Assembly (NCBI GenBank): GCA_025353765.1
Contig: JANXOD010000002.1
Span: forward strand, 62,001 to 126,000
Source: Sphingobacteriales bacterium
GTDB taxonomy: Bacteria; Bacteroidota; Bacteroidia; Sphingobacteriales; Sphingobacteriaceae
Direction: 5' to 3'
DNA: 64,000 nt
The first letter of the stretch is position 1. Every line of letters starts with the position of its first letter. Positions 24,856 to 33,868 of this stretch are shown piece after piece. The translations under genes were made by a program, and so were the position numbers. Under the pieces are notes generated by a model. The model did no database searches, was not told where the DNA came from, and saw only the letters and a program-made list of their open reading frames with translations.

Positions 24856-25455
24856 TTATTTCTTAGCTACCAGATTTATAGCTAATTCAAATTCATCTTC
24901 GATGGCTTTATCACCAATGCTGGCAAAAAAGCTTTTAGAGCCATATTTAATATCATATTTAGTGCGATCTACTTTTACACCTTTCGCAACTGCTACAATA
25001 GCATCACCTTGTTTTTTTACAGTAGCAGGAAATGTTAATGGCTGAGTAATGCCTTTAATAGTTAAATTACCGGTAATGTTTACGCGATCAGCACCTGCTG
25101 AAGTAATTTTAGTAATCTCAAATTTAGATGTTGGGTTCTTCTCAACAGAAAAGAAATCATCTGATTTTAAATGCCCGATAAGTTTTTGATTATAGTCACC
25201 TTGTAAATCTGAACAAGCTATGCTATTCATGTCAATAGAAAAAGCACCGTTTTTAATGGCATCACCATTAACTACCAACTGGCCAGATGCAAGTTTAATA
25301 GTACCATTATGCTGTCCGGTAACTTTTTTAGCAAGCCATTCAATAGATGAATGCTGAGTGTCTACTGTAAAAGTTTCATCTTTAACAGGCTTTGTAAATG
25401 CCATAAATAATACCATACCGGTAATCAGGCTAAATGTTGAGATTAGTTTTTTCAT
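24856..25455 (-). CDS. YceI family periplasmic lipid-binding protein
   Basis: A 199-residue exported protein of the YceI family, lipocalin-like beta barrels that bind polyisoprenoids. The signal peptide MKKLISTFSLITGMVLFMAF is followed by the usual FTVDTQHSSIEWLAKKVTGQ, GNLTIKGITQPLTFPATV and VKVDRTKYDIKYGSKSFF blocks. The C-terminal IEDEFELAINLVAKK is the standard ending. Located in the periplasm. It is monocistronic with its own -7 box (25479-25486), an inverted repeat upstream of that box, and a terminator, so it appears independently controlled. Confidence 0.93.
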   Translation of the reverse strand: MKKLISTFSLITGMVLFMAFTKPVKDETFTVDTQHSSIEWLAKKVTGQHNGTIKLASGQLVVNGDAIKNGAFSIDMNSIACSDLQGDYNQKLIGHLKSDDFFSVEKNPTSKFEITKITSAGADRVNITGNLTIKGITQPLTFPATVKKQGDAIVAVAKGVKVDRTKYDIKYGSKSFFASIGDKAIEDEFELAINLVAKK

Positions 25456-25478
25456 ATCTTAAATTTTAATGATTTAAT

Positions 25479-25486
25479 CAAAAGTA
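25479..25486 (-). promoter_or_regulatory. -7 box for yceI
   Basis: Read leftward it is TACTTTTG, an exact TAnnTTTG match 23 bp before the ATG at 25455. Confidence 0.55.
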
Positions 25487-25498
25487 TCCTAAAATATT

Positions 25499-25516
25499 GT
25501 ATGTTGTAACACATAC
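25499..25516. promoter_or_regulatory. Inverted repeat upstream of yceI -7 box, possible operator
   Basis: GTATGT (25499-25504) and ACATAC (25511-25516) form a 6-6-6 inverted repeat over the -30 region of the yceI promoter, a position where a bound protein would block or assist RNA polymerase. The regulator is unknown. Confidence 0.4.
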
Positions 25517-25576
25517 TTAAATTGTAACTAATAATTTACCTTCTTCTGACAGTAAGGATAATTTATGAATATCCTA

Positions 25577-25978
25577 CTAATTCAGTTTTGGATACACTAC
25601 CAACTCCTTATAACCAAATGTAGCATCTAATTCCCGCTTAAACTCTAGGTCTGTTAATTCAGTAATAACCATTTCTGCGGTTGTATATACTTTGCAGCCT
25701 TCCATTAAATGGCCTCCAATAGTTTTTCCGGTTTCATCAGAAATGGAAATATGGATATGGCTGCCGTTGGTGCTTAATGTCCCTGTTAATGAAACTATTT
25801 CGAAATGCCCTGCCATCTTGCTTCCTTCCGGTTGATTAGCAAATCGGATAGTTGCATCTGTTAGACTTCCAACACAAGTTAAAATAGCTCCCGCTTTCAG
25901 ATTATAAGTTTTTACAAAAGCTTCTATTTTTTGTTTTAAATCCTGTCTGGGCTTAATACGAAATGCATACGTTTTCAT
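25577..25978 (-). CDS. PPC/DUF296 domain protein, N-terminal signal peptide frameshifted
   Basis: A 133-residue PPC (DUF296) domain read from ATG 25978 (MKTYAFRIKPRQDL). The domain is complete: ILTCVGSLTDATIRFA, GTLSTNGSHIHISISDE and GGHLMEGCKVYTTAEMVI, including the GxHxH-type metal-site region. The same frame continues upstream into a signal peptide (KKLSFLLCTLSLLSIAQTSSK), but its natural start ATG at 26045 is one base out of frame. That ATG overlaps the gcvP stop as TAATG. One extra base near 26036 (AAGAAAG) explains it. As sequenced, only a shortened version starting at the TTG at 26014 or at ATG 25978 can be made, which would stay in the cytoplasm. Confidence 0.72.
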   Translation of the reverse strand: MKTYAFRIKPRQDLKQKIEAFVKTYNLKAGAILTCVGSLTDATIRFANQPEGSKMAGHFEIVSLTGTLSTNGSHIHISISDETGKTIGGHLMEGCKVYTTAEMVITELTDLEFKRELDATFGYKELVVYPKLN

Positions 25979-26044
25979 TTTAGAGGATGTTTGCGCTATG
26001 GATAATAATGACAAAGTACAAAGAAGAAAAGATAACTTTCTTCA

Positions 26045-28930
26045 TTAAACAATTTCCTCCTCCATATAACTTTCAATCGGCGGACAAGCACAAATTAATG
26101 TTCTATCGCCATGCGTATCATTTACCCGCCCAACGGATGGCCAAAATTTAAATGAAGCCACATAAGTCAATGGGAAAGCAGCTTTTTGACGAGTATATGG
26201 ATGTTCCCATTCATTAGCGGTAACCACTGCAGAAGTATGCGGAGCATTTTTTAACGGATTATTGATTTTATCCCATACACCTGTTTCTACCTCATCAATC
26301 TCTGCACGAATAGCAATCATCGCATCACAAAAACGATCTAGTTCATGTTTTGGTTCTGATTCGGTTGGTTCAATCATTAAGGTTCCTGCAACGGGGAAAG
26401 AAACGGTTGGAGCATGGAAACCATAGTCCATTAATCTTTTTGCAATGTCGGTTACCTCTATCCCAAAAGATTTGAAAGAACGGCAATCTAATATCATTTC
26501 ATGGGCACAACGTCCTTTAGAACCTGTATATAAAACCGGATATGAATTTTCTAAACGGGCTTTCATATAATTAGCATTCAGGATCGCATATCGGGTGGCA
26601 TTCGCTAAACCTTCACCTCCCATCATGGCAATATAAGCATGTGAGATTATCAAAATAGAAGCAGAACCCCATGGAGCAGATGATACTGCATGTATGGATT
26701 TTGCATTCCCAATATTCACAACAGCATGCCCCGGAAGGTAAGGAACTAAATGTTTGGCAACTCCAATCGGGCCCATGCCCGGGCCGCCTCCACCGTGTGG
26801 AATACAGAATGTTTTATGCAAATTTAGATGACAAACATCAGCACCAATAGTAGCCGGACTGGTTAATCCAACCTGGGCATTCATATTTGCGCCATCCATA
26901 TAAACCTGTCCACCATGTTGATGGATAGTTCCACATATTTCAATGATCGATTCTTCAAAAACACCATGAGTGGAGGGATATGTAACCATCAGGCAGGAAA
27001 GATCTTTGCTATGTTCTTCAGCTTTAGCTTTCAGATCAGCAACATCTATATTGCCGCGTTCATCGCATTTTACAATTACTATTTTCATACCAGCCATAGC
27101 TGCTGATGCAGGATTTGTACCATGTGCGGAAGAAGGAATTAAAGCAACATTACGATGGTTGTCACCCCGATCCTGGTGATAGGCACGAATAACCATTAAG
27201 CCTGCATATTCGCCCTGAGCGCCTGCATTGGGCTGCAAACTCATTGCTGCAAAACCAGTGATCTCACTTAGCCATTTGCTCAGTTCGTCAAAAATTTGCA
27301 TGTAGCCCCCAACCTGATCGGCTGGTGCGAAAGGATGCATTTTACTAAATTCTGCCCAAGTTACCGGAACCATTTCTGTAGTTGCATTCAGTTTCATGGT
27401 ACATGAACCCAATGCAATCATAGAATGGCAAAGCGAAAGATCTTTTGCTTCCAGGGATTTAATATAACGCAGCATTTCATGCTCCGAATGACAGGAATTG
27501 AATACCGGATGGGTTAAATAAGCTGAGGTACGCTGTAATGCGGAAGGAATCTGACTTTCGATCTTAGATTTCAAACTATTAACACCCACATCGTTAAAGT
27601 TTTTGCCTTTTACTTTAGCGAATACACTAATTAAAGTTTCTACGTCTTGAGCAGATGTAGTTTCATCTAATGAGATTGTAACAATAGAACCCGAATAGTT
27701 CAGATTTAATTCTTGATTTAATGCTTCAGAGTGAATAGGATTAACCAACTCGCCCAGATCAAGTTTTAAGGTGTCAAAGAAGAATTCATTCTCTTGTTTA
27801 TAACCCAAGCTTTGCAGCGATTTTGACAGCAATACCGTTAAGCCGTGAATACGTTCTGCAATCAGCTTAATACCTTTTGGTCCGTGATAAGCAGCATACA
27901 TACCAGCCATAATAGCCAATAAAGCCTGTGCAGTACAAATATTTGAAGTGGCTTTATCTCTGCGGATATGTTGTTCACGGGTTTGTAGAGCCATACGCAA
28001 GGCATAATTACCTGCATTATCTATACTTACACCAATAATACGGCCAGGCATAGAGCGTTTGTACTCTTCTTTAGTTGCGAAAAAAGCAGCATGTGGTCCG
28101 CCAAAACCCATCGGTACACCAAACCGTTGACTTGTTCCTACCACAATATCGGCTCCCCATTCTCCCGGAGGAGTTAAAAGTGCCAGGCTCATGATATCAA
28201 CAACAACAGTTAGTTTTATTCCTTTTTCATGCCCTTTTGAAGCGAAATCTGCATAATTATAAACAGCACCATTTCCGGCAGGATATTGTACGATGGCTCC
28301 GAACATTTTTTCATTCAATTCCACGGTACGGTGATCGCCAATCTGGATATCAATCCCGTAAGGAGCAGAACGTGTTTTTAGAATATCGATGGTTTGAGGA
28401 AAAACTTCTTTGGAAACAAAAAAAATGGTAGCATCTGCATTTTTACGCATGCTGTATTGCATAAACATGGCCTCTGCCGCTGCTGTACCTTCATCCAGTA
28501 AGGAGGCATTGGCAATTTCCATCCCGGTAAGGTCTATAACCATAGTTTGGAAATTCAATAAAGCCTGCAAACGTCCTTGTGCAATTTCGGCCTGGTAAGG
28601 AGTGTATTGGGTATACCATCCAGGGTTCTCCAAAATATTACGCTGAATTACCCCCGGAACAATCACATCATAATAACCCTGACCAATGTATGATTTGAAC
28701 ACTTTGTTTTTAGAGGCCACCAGCTTTAGATCATTCAGATAATCGAATTCACTTTTTGCGATAGGTAAAGCCAACGGTTTTTTTAAACGGATATTGGCCG
28801 GTATGGTCTGTTCGATCAATTCATCAACAGACTTCAGACCCAAAGTTTGTAACATCTTAGCAGTATCCTGCTCGTTTGGAGCGATATGGCGATGCTCGAA
28901 TTTTTCCTGGAAATCTATGTTTAACTTCAT
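26045..28930 (-). CDS. gcvP: Glycine dehydrogenase (decarboxylating), P-protein
   Basis: PLP-dependent P-protein of the glycine cleavage system, which decarboxylates glycine and passes the methylamine to lipoyl-GcvH. The frame opens at 28975, but the ATG at 28930 ([18 protein letters not shown]) is the family start, giving 961 residues. This is the fused form, with both P-protein halves in one chain. The PLP lysine lies in [20 protein letters not shown], with [13 protein letters not shown] and [16 protein letters not shown] nearby. GcvT and GcvH are not in the window. The downstream DUF296 start overlaps the stop (TAATG). A good Bacteroidota promoter lies at 28956-28986. Confidence 0.96.
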   Translation of the reverse strand: MKLNIDFQEKFEHRHIAPNEQDTAKMLQTLGLKSVDELIEQTIPANIRLKKPLALPIAKSEFDYLNDLKLVASKNKVFKSYIGQGYYDVIVPGVIQRNILENPGWYTQYTPYQAEIAQGRLQALLNFQTMVIDLTGMEIANASLLDEGTAAAEAMFMQYSMRKNADATIFFVSKEVFPQTIDILKTRSAPYGIDIQIGDHRTVELNEKMFGAIVQYPAGNGAVYNYADFASKGHEKGIKLTVVVDIMSLALLTPPGEWGADIVVGTSQRFGVPMGFGGPHAAFFATKEEYKRSMPGRIIGVSIDNAGNYALRMALQTREQHIRRDKATSNICTAQALLAIMAGMYAAYHGPKGIKLIAERIHGLTVLLSKSLQSLGYKQENEFFFDTLKLDLGELVNPIHSEALNQELNLNYSGSIVTISLDETTSAQDVETLISVFAKVKGKNFNDVGVNSLKSKIESQIPSALQRTSAYLTHPVFNSCHSEHEMLRYIKSLEAKDLSLCHSMIALGSCTMKLNATTEMVPVTWAEFSKMHPFAPADQVGGYMQIFDELSKWLSEITGFAAMSLQPNAGAQGEYAGLMVIRAYHQDRGDNHRNVALIPSSAHGTNPASAAMAGMKIVIVKCDERGNIDVADLKAKAEEHSKDLSCLMVTYPSTHGVFEESIIEICGTIHQHGGQVYMDGANMNAQVGLTSPATIGADVCHLNLHKTFCIPHGGGGPGMGPIGVAKHLVPYLPGHAVVNIGNAKSIHAVSSAPWGSASILIISHAYIAMMGGEGLANATRYAILNANYMKARLENSYPVLYTGSKGRCAHEMILDCRSFKSFGIEVTDIAKRLMDYGFHAPTVSFPVAGTLMIEPTESEPKHELDRFCDAMIAIRAEIDEVETGVWDKINNPLKNAPHTSAVVTANEWEHPYTRQKAAFPLTYVASFKFWPSVGRVNDTHGDRTLICACPPIESYMEEEIV

Positions 28931-28955
28931 TAAAATGGGAGAATATTTGGTGCTG

Positions 28956-28986
28956 CAAAAGTATGTAATTTCCATGCCTTTAACAA
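28956..28986 (-). promoter_or_regulatory. gcvP promoter: TTG-N20-TACTTTTG
   Basis: Read leftward, TTG (28984-28986) is followed after 20 bp by TACTTTTG (28956-28963), both elements of the Bacteroidota consensus at correct spacing. The predicted start site near 28949 gives a leader of about 20 nt. Confidence 0.65.
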
Positions 28987-29146
28987 TGCATAGAAAGGGT
29001 ACTGACTATTTAAATGATATGAAGTAAATTTGCGATCGCATAAATGATTATTTTTGATAATCTATCCTCTATATGACTAACATATTCATTCTAATGAGCC
29101 TTAGGAACAGTGGTTACTTATCCATTTATATTAAATAACGTATGAT

Positions 29147-30076
29147 ATGGATGTTTATTTAAGCCCTCTTCATTTTCTTCCTGAAGGAACCGATATTAAA
29201 GATATTAGTTCTAAACAGCTTTTATTAGCTAAGAAAAAACTACTAGCAGAGATAGAATTAAGTCCTACAAAAACAATCATTTTGAACAAAGTAGTTTGTA
29301 CCCAAAACGATCTATTAAATTTATTTAATGATTTGTCGCAGAATGAAAAACAACTTCATTATCATTTTGCCATATTTAATAATCGTGCTTTACTCGAGTT
29401 TTTGGAGAATCGTTTTGTTGGTATTTTGCCTGTCGCTTTAGAAAATAACCTACTTGAAGATAAAATTTTTATAGATTTTATCTCCCCTTATTTCGAGAAG
29501 GTATATGCTTCTTTATTTATTAAATGTATTAAGCAACTTCGGATTGCTTCAATAAATGTATTGATCGCTAATTCATACTTAATGAATTATGCAGATCGGG
29601 ATAAGAGCGATAAAGCAATAGAACACTATCTTGATAAAGATATTAAGCAGATACTCATTTATACTCAAAAGATTAATACTCAGAAGAGAATCAGTTTTTT
29701 CTATCCTCTTAGTATTCTCAATCTTTTTAACCTTTTCATTCCAAAGAACTATAGAGTTAGTGAATTAAAGCAATATTATAATTCTACTCTTATTGCAATT
29801 TTAAATGTATTACCAGAGAAGTTTAGTAGCATACGTACAGAATATTGCAGAGTTGTAATGAACATGGCGGTAGGTTTACAACGTCATGATTCAAAATTAG
29901 CTTTAAGTATTTTAAAAAAAGTTAGAGTTCTTAAATGCAGTGATTCCATGCACCAAAAGGTAGAAAGCAATTATCGCATTATGTCACCCAAGCTGAAGTT
30001 TGGGCGTTTATTTCTTTATCTTATTGCTGCTTTCATAATCCTAAGGATTCTGGGATTTCTAATCGCACTTATATAG
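29147..30076 (+). CDS. Hypothetical protein with C-terminal membrane anchor (309 aa)
   Basis: Not recognised. The protein starts MDVYLSPLHFLPEGTDIKD with no signal peptide. It is mostly helical, with a basic SKQLLLAKKKLLAEIEL segment near residues 22-38, and ends in one strong membrane helix of about 25 residues (FLYLIAAFIILRILGFLIAL), so it is predicted to be tail-anchored with a cytoplasmic domain. It is convergent with the Hsp70-like gene, with only 25 bp between stops. A link to that chaperone pair is plausible by position only. Homologues are expected in other Bacteroidota, but I cannot test this. Confidence 0.65.
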   Translation: MDVYLSPLHFLPEGTDIKDISSKQLLLAKKKLLAEIELSPTKTIILNKVVCTQNDLLNLFNDLSQNEKQLHYHFAIFNNRALLEFLENRFVGILPVALENNLLEDKIFIDFISPYFEKVYASLFIKCIKQLRIASINVLIANSYLMNYADRDKSDKAIEHYLDKDIKQILIYTQKINTQKRISFFYPLSILNLFNLFIPKNYRVSELKQYYNSTLIAILNVLPEKFSSIRTEYCRVVMNMAVGLQRHDSKLALSILKKVRVLKCSDSMHQKVESNYRIMSPKLKFGRLFLYLIAAFIILRILGFLIALI

Positions 30077-30101
30077 GCAAATACTTATTTTAACCTAATA
30101 A

Positions 30102-32600
30102 CTACCCTATCCCAGTCCCTTTTATCCTATCGTCATCTTTTATCTTATCAGGCAACAGATGATATAATCCGCTAATAGCTACCCATACTTCTTCATAGTT
30201 TTGGCGTTCGAGGGCTTTATCTCCAATCTGTATAAATTGCTGGGCTTTCTTCTGGTCTTTAAAATTTTCAATGGGCTGACTGGCATAATAATGATAATTA
30301 TGAGCTATCACATAGGGCTTATTCCGGCGAACTTCCCATACTAAATCTTCTAACTCTTTAATTTTAGCCTGAATAGAGTATATGCTGTTTGAACCGAGAT
30401 ATTCTTTTTCATGGGCAATAATAGTTTCAAAGCGGTTTAAGCGAGCTGTATCATTTTCTTCCTTCAATTCTCTTTCACAAAAATTCTTTTCTGAAAAATA
30501 TTTTTCTTTAAGTGCCGGGAGTTTTTGCTCTTTGCCGGTAATATCTAATTGCTGGGCCAATTTCCGCTTGCGTTCTTCCCAAAAATATTTTTCATCCGTA
30601 ACATCGTCCTCACCCAATTCATTTACACCCGAATAAGCCTCTTCTAAATCAGAAAGAATGTTCTGAATAGCTATTGCTCTTTCAAACTGTTCTGTTTTTT
30701 CAAACTGATTGAGCTCTTTCCGTGCTTGCTTTAATAGGGTAGAAATTTCATCTTTTAATTTCGTCAGGCTAACCTTACGCACACTGGGATTAAACACATC
30801 AGAATATTCCTGGTCATTGATTAACATGAGGGCTATGATCTTAAGATCACGCGACTCACTTATCTCTAAAGTGATCTCAATATCTGATCCTTTTACCAGG
30901 TCATTTTCTAATCCTTTCCCATTAATCTCAATCACACCTAAGGGAATACAAGATGAAGGAACTGCATACCGATTGCCTTCCAATACATTGATGATAAGGC
31001 TATCAGCCTGATCACGTTTAATGGTTTTTGTAATCTCCTTCAAAATAGTTTTGCGCAAAGGAAGGATCGCATTTTTTTCAAAGATCAATTCCAGCTTAGT
31101 AGTATTCTCTTCCCGGTCATCTATTTCTATACAAATATCATTAGGTAAAGGTTGTCCGTAAACTGTATATTTTCCATGTACTATTTCAATGGGAGTGTAA
31201 GGAATATCTACCAAATTATTACTGCTATCATATACCGAAAAAGTGAAACTGTTATTGGTGTTCTCTACCACTGGCAGCATTTCTGAAATTCGTTCAGCTA
31301 ACTTCTTTAATCCCGAATCATACCCTCCATCATTTCTGATGATACGGTAAAGTAGATTTTCAATTTCTCCGGTAATAGCAGCCGTAAAATATTCTTCCTT
31401 ATCGTTGGTCGCTTTTGCATACGCTGTCCGGATGTTGATATTAGAGCTATTAAAAGGTTTGTCCTGCTCATCCAGAATAGCAAAAGATTTCGTTTTTGAG
31501 CCTGCAAAATAAGCAGCGCCAATAGCCACTGCTGTGGTAGGATCCACGCTTGTATTTACAGCTATACCCAGTTTCTCGGTAATTAACCTCTTTACTAATG
31601 GGATATAAGTACTGCCCCCAATCATAATCACCTCCTGCAAATCAAGTGAAGATAGATTATTACGTTCTAAAATAGATTGGATCAGTTGTATACTATACTC
31701 AATCTTTTCTCTGATGCAATTTTCAAATTCATTCTTAGAAATAGAGAAATAGAGCTCATGTAGCTTATCGTTATCATCTGTAATTTCAAATTCTATTTCG
31801 GCAGTATCCTTATTGGTGAGTTCTATTTTAACCTCTTCCGCTTTTTTCAATAAGAGATAGTATAGTGAATTATATTTTCCTTTAGCGCTGCGTAATTCTT
31901 TGTGCAAATCGCCATTAAAAGTTCCCTGCGAATAGATGTAAGGTAAAATGCACTGCTGTATTAACAGGTTATCAAAATCAACCCCTCCCAAATAATTATC
32001 GCCTTCATGGTCTACTACACGCATCTCACCTTCAATAATTTTTACCAAAGCCACATCAAATGTGCCTCCGCCAAGGTCATATACTAACCATTGACCCTGT
32101 AAGGAAGAGTTTTCATTATTTTTATTTGCAAATGCCAGACTGGCAGCAATAGGTTCTTGCAATAAGGTAACTTCTTTAAAACCGGCTTCATACCCGGCTT
32201 TTTTAGTGGCATTAGATTGTATAGTATCAAAAGAAGCGGGTATAGTGATCACCACAGATTCAATTTGTTCGCCGGTATACACAAAATTCTTAAGCTCTTT
32301 TAAAACTAAGGTTGATAATTCAACCGGTGATTTAAAATTACCAAGGCTGCTAACAAAAAAGTTTTCAGATGTCCCCATTTTTCGCTTAAAGGCACTGAAT
32401 ACATTATTAGGATCTTTTTCGATAAACTCTTTTGCTTTATCGCCTATAATGATCCGTTCGTTACGAAAGGCAACAACGGATGGAAGAGTTTCTTTATGTC
32501 CGGTGGGATTTTTAAATACTTCTACCGAGCCATTGTTCATTTTGGCAATTAAAGAATTGGTAGTTCCCAGATCGATGGCAAAGTTTATCGTTTCACTCAT
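30102..32600 (-). CDS. Hsp70-like chaperone with divergent C-terminal half (832 aa)
   Basis: An Hsp70/actin-fold ATPase, longer than DnaK (about 640 residues) and clearly not the housekeeping DnaK. The nucleotide-binding domain (about 1-380) has phosphate-1 AIDLGTTNS near 9-16, conserved Lys in FKRKMG, connect-1 LQEPIAASLAF at 147-157, phosphate-2 DLGGGTFD at 175-182 and adenosine MIGGSTYIP at 326-334. The DnaK Thr199 position (GDTHLGG) is Asn here (GDNYLGG). A weak substrate-binding-like beta region follows. The last 250 residues are helical and charged, coiled-coil-like, ending without an EEVD or acidic tail. The GrpE-like gene lies 4 bp upstream. No J-protein is visible nearby. Confidence 0.88.
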   Translation of the reverse strand: MSETINFAIDLGTTNSLIAKMNNGSVEVFKNPTGHKETLPSVVAFRNERIIIGDKAKEFIEKDPNNVFSAFKRKMGTSENFFVSSLGNFKSPVELSTLVLKELKNFVYTGEQIESVVITIPASFDTIQSNATKKAGYEAGFKEVTLLQEPIAASLAFANKNNENSSLQGQWLVYDLGGGTFDVALVKIIEGEMRVVDHEGDNYLGGVDFDNLLIQQCILPYIYSQGTFNGDLHKELRSAKGKYNSLYYLLLKKAEEVKIELTNKDTAEIEFEITDDNDKLHELYFSISKNEFENCIREKIEYSIQLIQSILERNNLSSLDLQEVIMIGGSTYIPLVKRLITEKLGIAVNTSVDPTTAVAIGAAYFAGSKTKSFAILDEQDKPFNSSNINIRTAYAKATNDKEEYFTAAITGEIENLLYRIIRNDGGYDSGLKKLAERISEMLPVVENTNNSFTFSVYDSSNNLVDIPYTPIEIVHGKYTVYGQPLPNDICIEIDDREENTTKLELIFEKNAILPLRKTILKEITKTIKRDQADSLIINVLEGNRYAVPSSCIPLGVIEINGKGLENDLVKGSDIEITLEISESRDLKIIALMLINDQEYSDVFNPSVRKVSLTKLKDEISTLLKQARKELNQFEKTEQFERAIAIQNILSDLEEAYSGVNELGEDDVTDEKYFWEERKRKLAQQLDITGKEQKLPALKEKYFSEKNFCERELKEENDTARLNRFETIIAHEKEYLGSNSIYSIQAKIKELEDLVWEVRRNKPYVIAHNYHYYASQPIENFKDQKKAQQFIQIGDKALERQNYEEVWVAISGLYHLLPDKIKDDDRIKGTGIG

Positions 32601-32604
32601 GGTA

Positions 32605-32931
32605 TTATGTTTTTGATTCTACTATTACAACAGCTCTTTGTATAATATTTTTTGAATTGCCAGCCTTTTGGTAAATAATAGGTTTAATTACATTGCTGAT
32701 AAAGAGATTTTGTACCGCATCACCTCCAATTTCTGCTTCGCAATCCGTACGTGTTTCATTATATGATTCGCCAAGCGGATCATGTATAAAAAGGCCGGTT
32801 TCTTCATACATATTCTTAATACGATCTATATTTCGCTGTATCGAATGCATTTCTGCTTTTTGACTTGCTTTTCGTTCAATTTCATATAATTGGTTAATAA
32901 TTTTAATGTTAAACCTAATTGAATCATTCAT
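32605..32931 (-). CDS. Small GrpE-like nucleotide exchange factor candidate
   Basis: A 108-residue protein directly upstream of the Hsp70-like gene (4-bp gap). Residues 1-45 form a charged helix (RFNIKIINQLYEIERKASQK). The rest reads like the beta head of GrpE: GLFIHDPLGESYNETRTDCE, then VIKPIIYQKAGN and IIQRAVVIVES. These resemble the DPxxHEA and VxRPAxVxVxx elements of GrpE. It lacks the long N-terminal coiled coil of typical GrpE (about 190 residues). The GrpE link is inference from motif order and neighbourhood. If right, this is a dedicated mini-exchange factor for the neighbouring chaperone. Confidence 0.6.
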   Translation of the reverse strand: MNDSIRFNIKIINQLYEIERKASQKAEMHSIQRNIDRIKNMYEETGLFIHDPLGESYNETRTDCEAEIGGDAVQNLFISNVIKPIIYQKAGNSKNIIQRAVVIVESKT

Positions 32932-33034
32932 ACAGTTAATATTATTTGTGGGTAAAAATAGGAAGTATATAAAGAATAATGATAAATGATGTTTAAAAAT
33001 TGGATGGGATTGATGTTGGATTAAGTATAATACA

Positions 33035-33067
33035 AACCCTCGGTGGTTTCAAAAACTACCGAGGGTT
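33035..33067 (-). terminator. Strong hairpin upstream of the GrpE/Hsp70-like operon
   Basis: AACCCTCGGT (33035-33044) pairs with ACCGAGGGTT (33058-33067), and the interior GTTT/AAAC can extend it. Read leftward only a weak TTTGTATT tail follows. It lies 104 bp before the GrpE-like start and about 100 bp after the 33164 gene, so it may be a terminator or part of a leader. Confidence 0.55.
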
Positions 33068-33077
33068 AAATTTGTAG

Positions 33078-33139
33078 AACATCGTAAACCTAAATACTTA
33101 TGACACACTTATAAAAAAACCTCCAGGTTTTACGATGTT
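33078..33139 (-). other. Overlapping alternative hairpins (possible attenuator)
   Basis: AACATCGTAAACCT (33078-33091) can pair with AGGTTTTACGATGTT (33125-33139), allowing one bulge. The second arm also carries AAAACCT, which can instead pair with the adjacent AGGTTTT-run (33112-33131) to form a terminator-like hairpin plus T-run on the leftward strand. The two structures exclude each other. The element sits between the 33164 gene and the GrpE/Hsp70-like pair. Confidence 0.4.
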
Positions 33140-33163
33140 TTTACTGTAAGCAGCCTGCTATTT

Positions 33164-33868
33164 TTACACCAATGGCATAATATCCTTGCTCTGTGTATTG
33201 TTGGGAGTATGAACAATACTTTGGTCAAAAAAGTTATTAATCAAATCCGGCTGCCCTTTATTTTCTCGGGCTATAAGCAGCAGATTATCAAATAGCTGAT
33301 TGTCCCAGGCTGCTTCGGCATTTTCGCGGTTAGTAATGCCGGCACTTACCTGGCTTATTTTAGTTAATTGTAAATTTCGAACCAGGGCGTATTGAATTCG
33401 GAATGCTTCGTATTCTGCTAATACGGTTGCCCCACCGGCTACAGCAGGCTGAAGTGTGATTACCTCTACCAGGCGTGTCATGAGTTGTTCTACGTTGCCT
33501 TTATTTACATCGCGGGTAAACTCGGTAACACCTTGCGGAAAAAAGGTTTGATAAACCGGTTGTTTATCTACTTCGGTAGAAATTAAGAAATTGTTCAGGC
33601 GGGTATTACGTTTTTTAAAAGCTTCCATCAGGTGATCAACCGATTCGGTTTGGGCTTTTTGTAAGGCTTTGGTTACCTCTACATTAGTAATGTCACCAAA
33701 TAGGGCAGTTTGTACAGCCGCCGTGTCTACAATGGTCTGGTCATATATATTAGCTGTATTTTGAACAGTAAGATTTACCAAGTGGCTTTCGCCGAATTTC
33801 TTTTTCTTGTCAAGACTGATCTTAGGATCACTGAAAGGATTTTGAAGGAAAGATTCTAGTTGTTTCAT
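33164..33868 (-). CDS. Hypothetical helical protein (234 aa)
   Basis: Not recognised. The start is taken as ATG 33868 (MKQLESFLQNPFSDPKISLD), although the frame extends to a TTG at 33895. It is a mainly helical cytoplasmic protein with no signal peptide. Visible patterns are FGESHLVNLTVQN, DTAAVQTALFGDIT and FFPQGVTEFTRDVNKGN. It ends in a polar tail, SKDIMPLV. No catalytic motif is apparent. It lies 232 bp upstream of the GrpE-like gene on the same strand, separated by two structured hairpins. It could be co-regulated with the chaperone pair by read-through, but this is unproven. Confidence 0.68.
   Translation of the reverse strand: MKQLESFLQNPFSDPKISLDKKKKFGESHLVNLTVQNTANIYDQTIVDTAAVQTALFGDITNVEVTKALQKAQTESVDHLMEAFKKRNTRLNNFLISTEVDKQPVYQTFFPQGVTEFTRDVNKGNVEQLMTRLVEVITLQPAVAGGATVLAEYEAFRIQYALVRNLQLTKISQVSAGITNRENAEAAWDNQLFDNLLLIARENKGQPDLINNFFDQSIVHTPNNTQSKDIMPLV

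Noticed and set aside
30382-31011. Rightward frames of 84 and 100 residues within the Hsp70-like gene
   Set aside because: They are antisense shadows of a gene with intact Hsp70 motifs.
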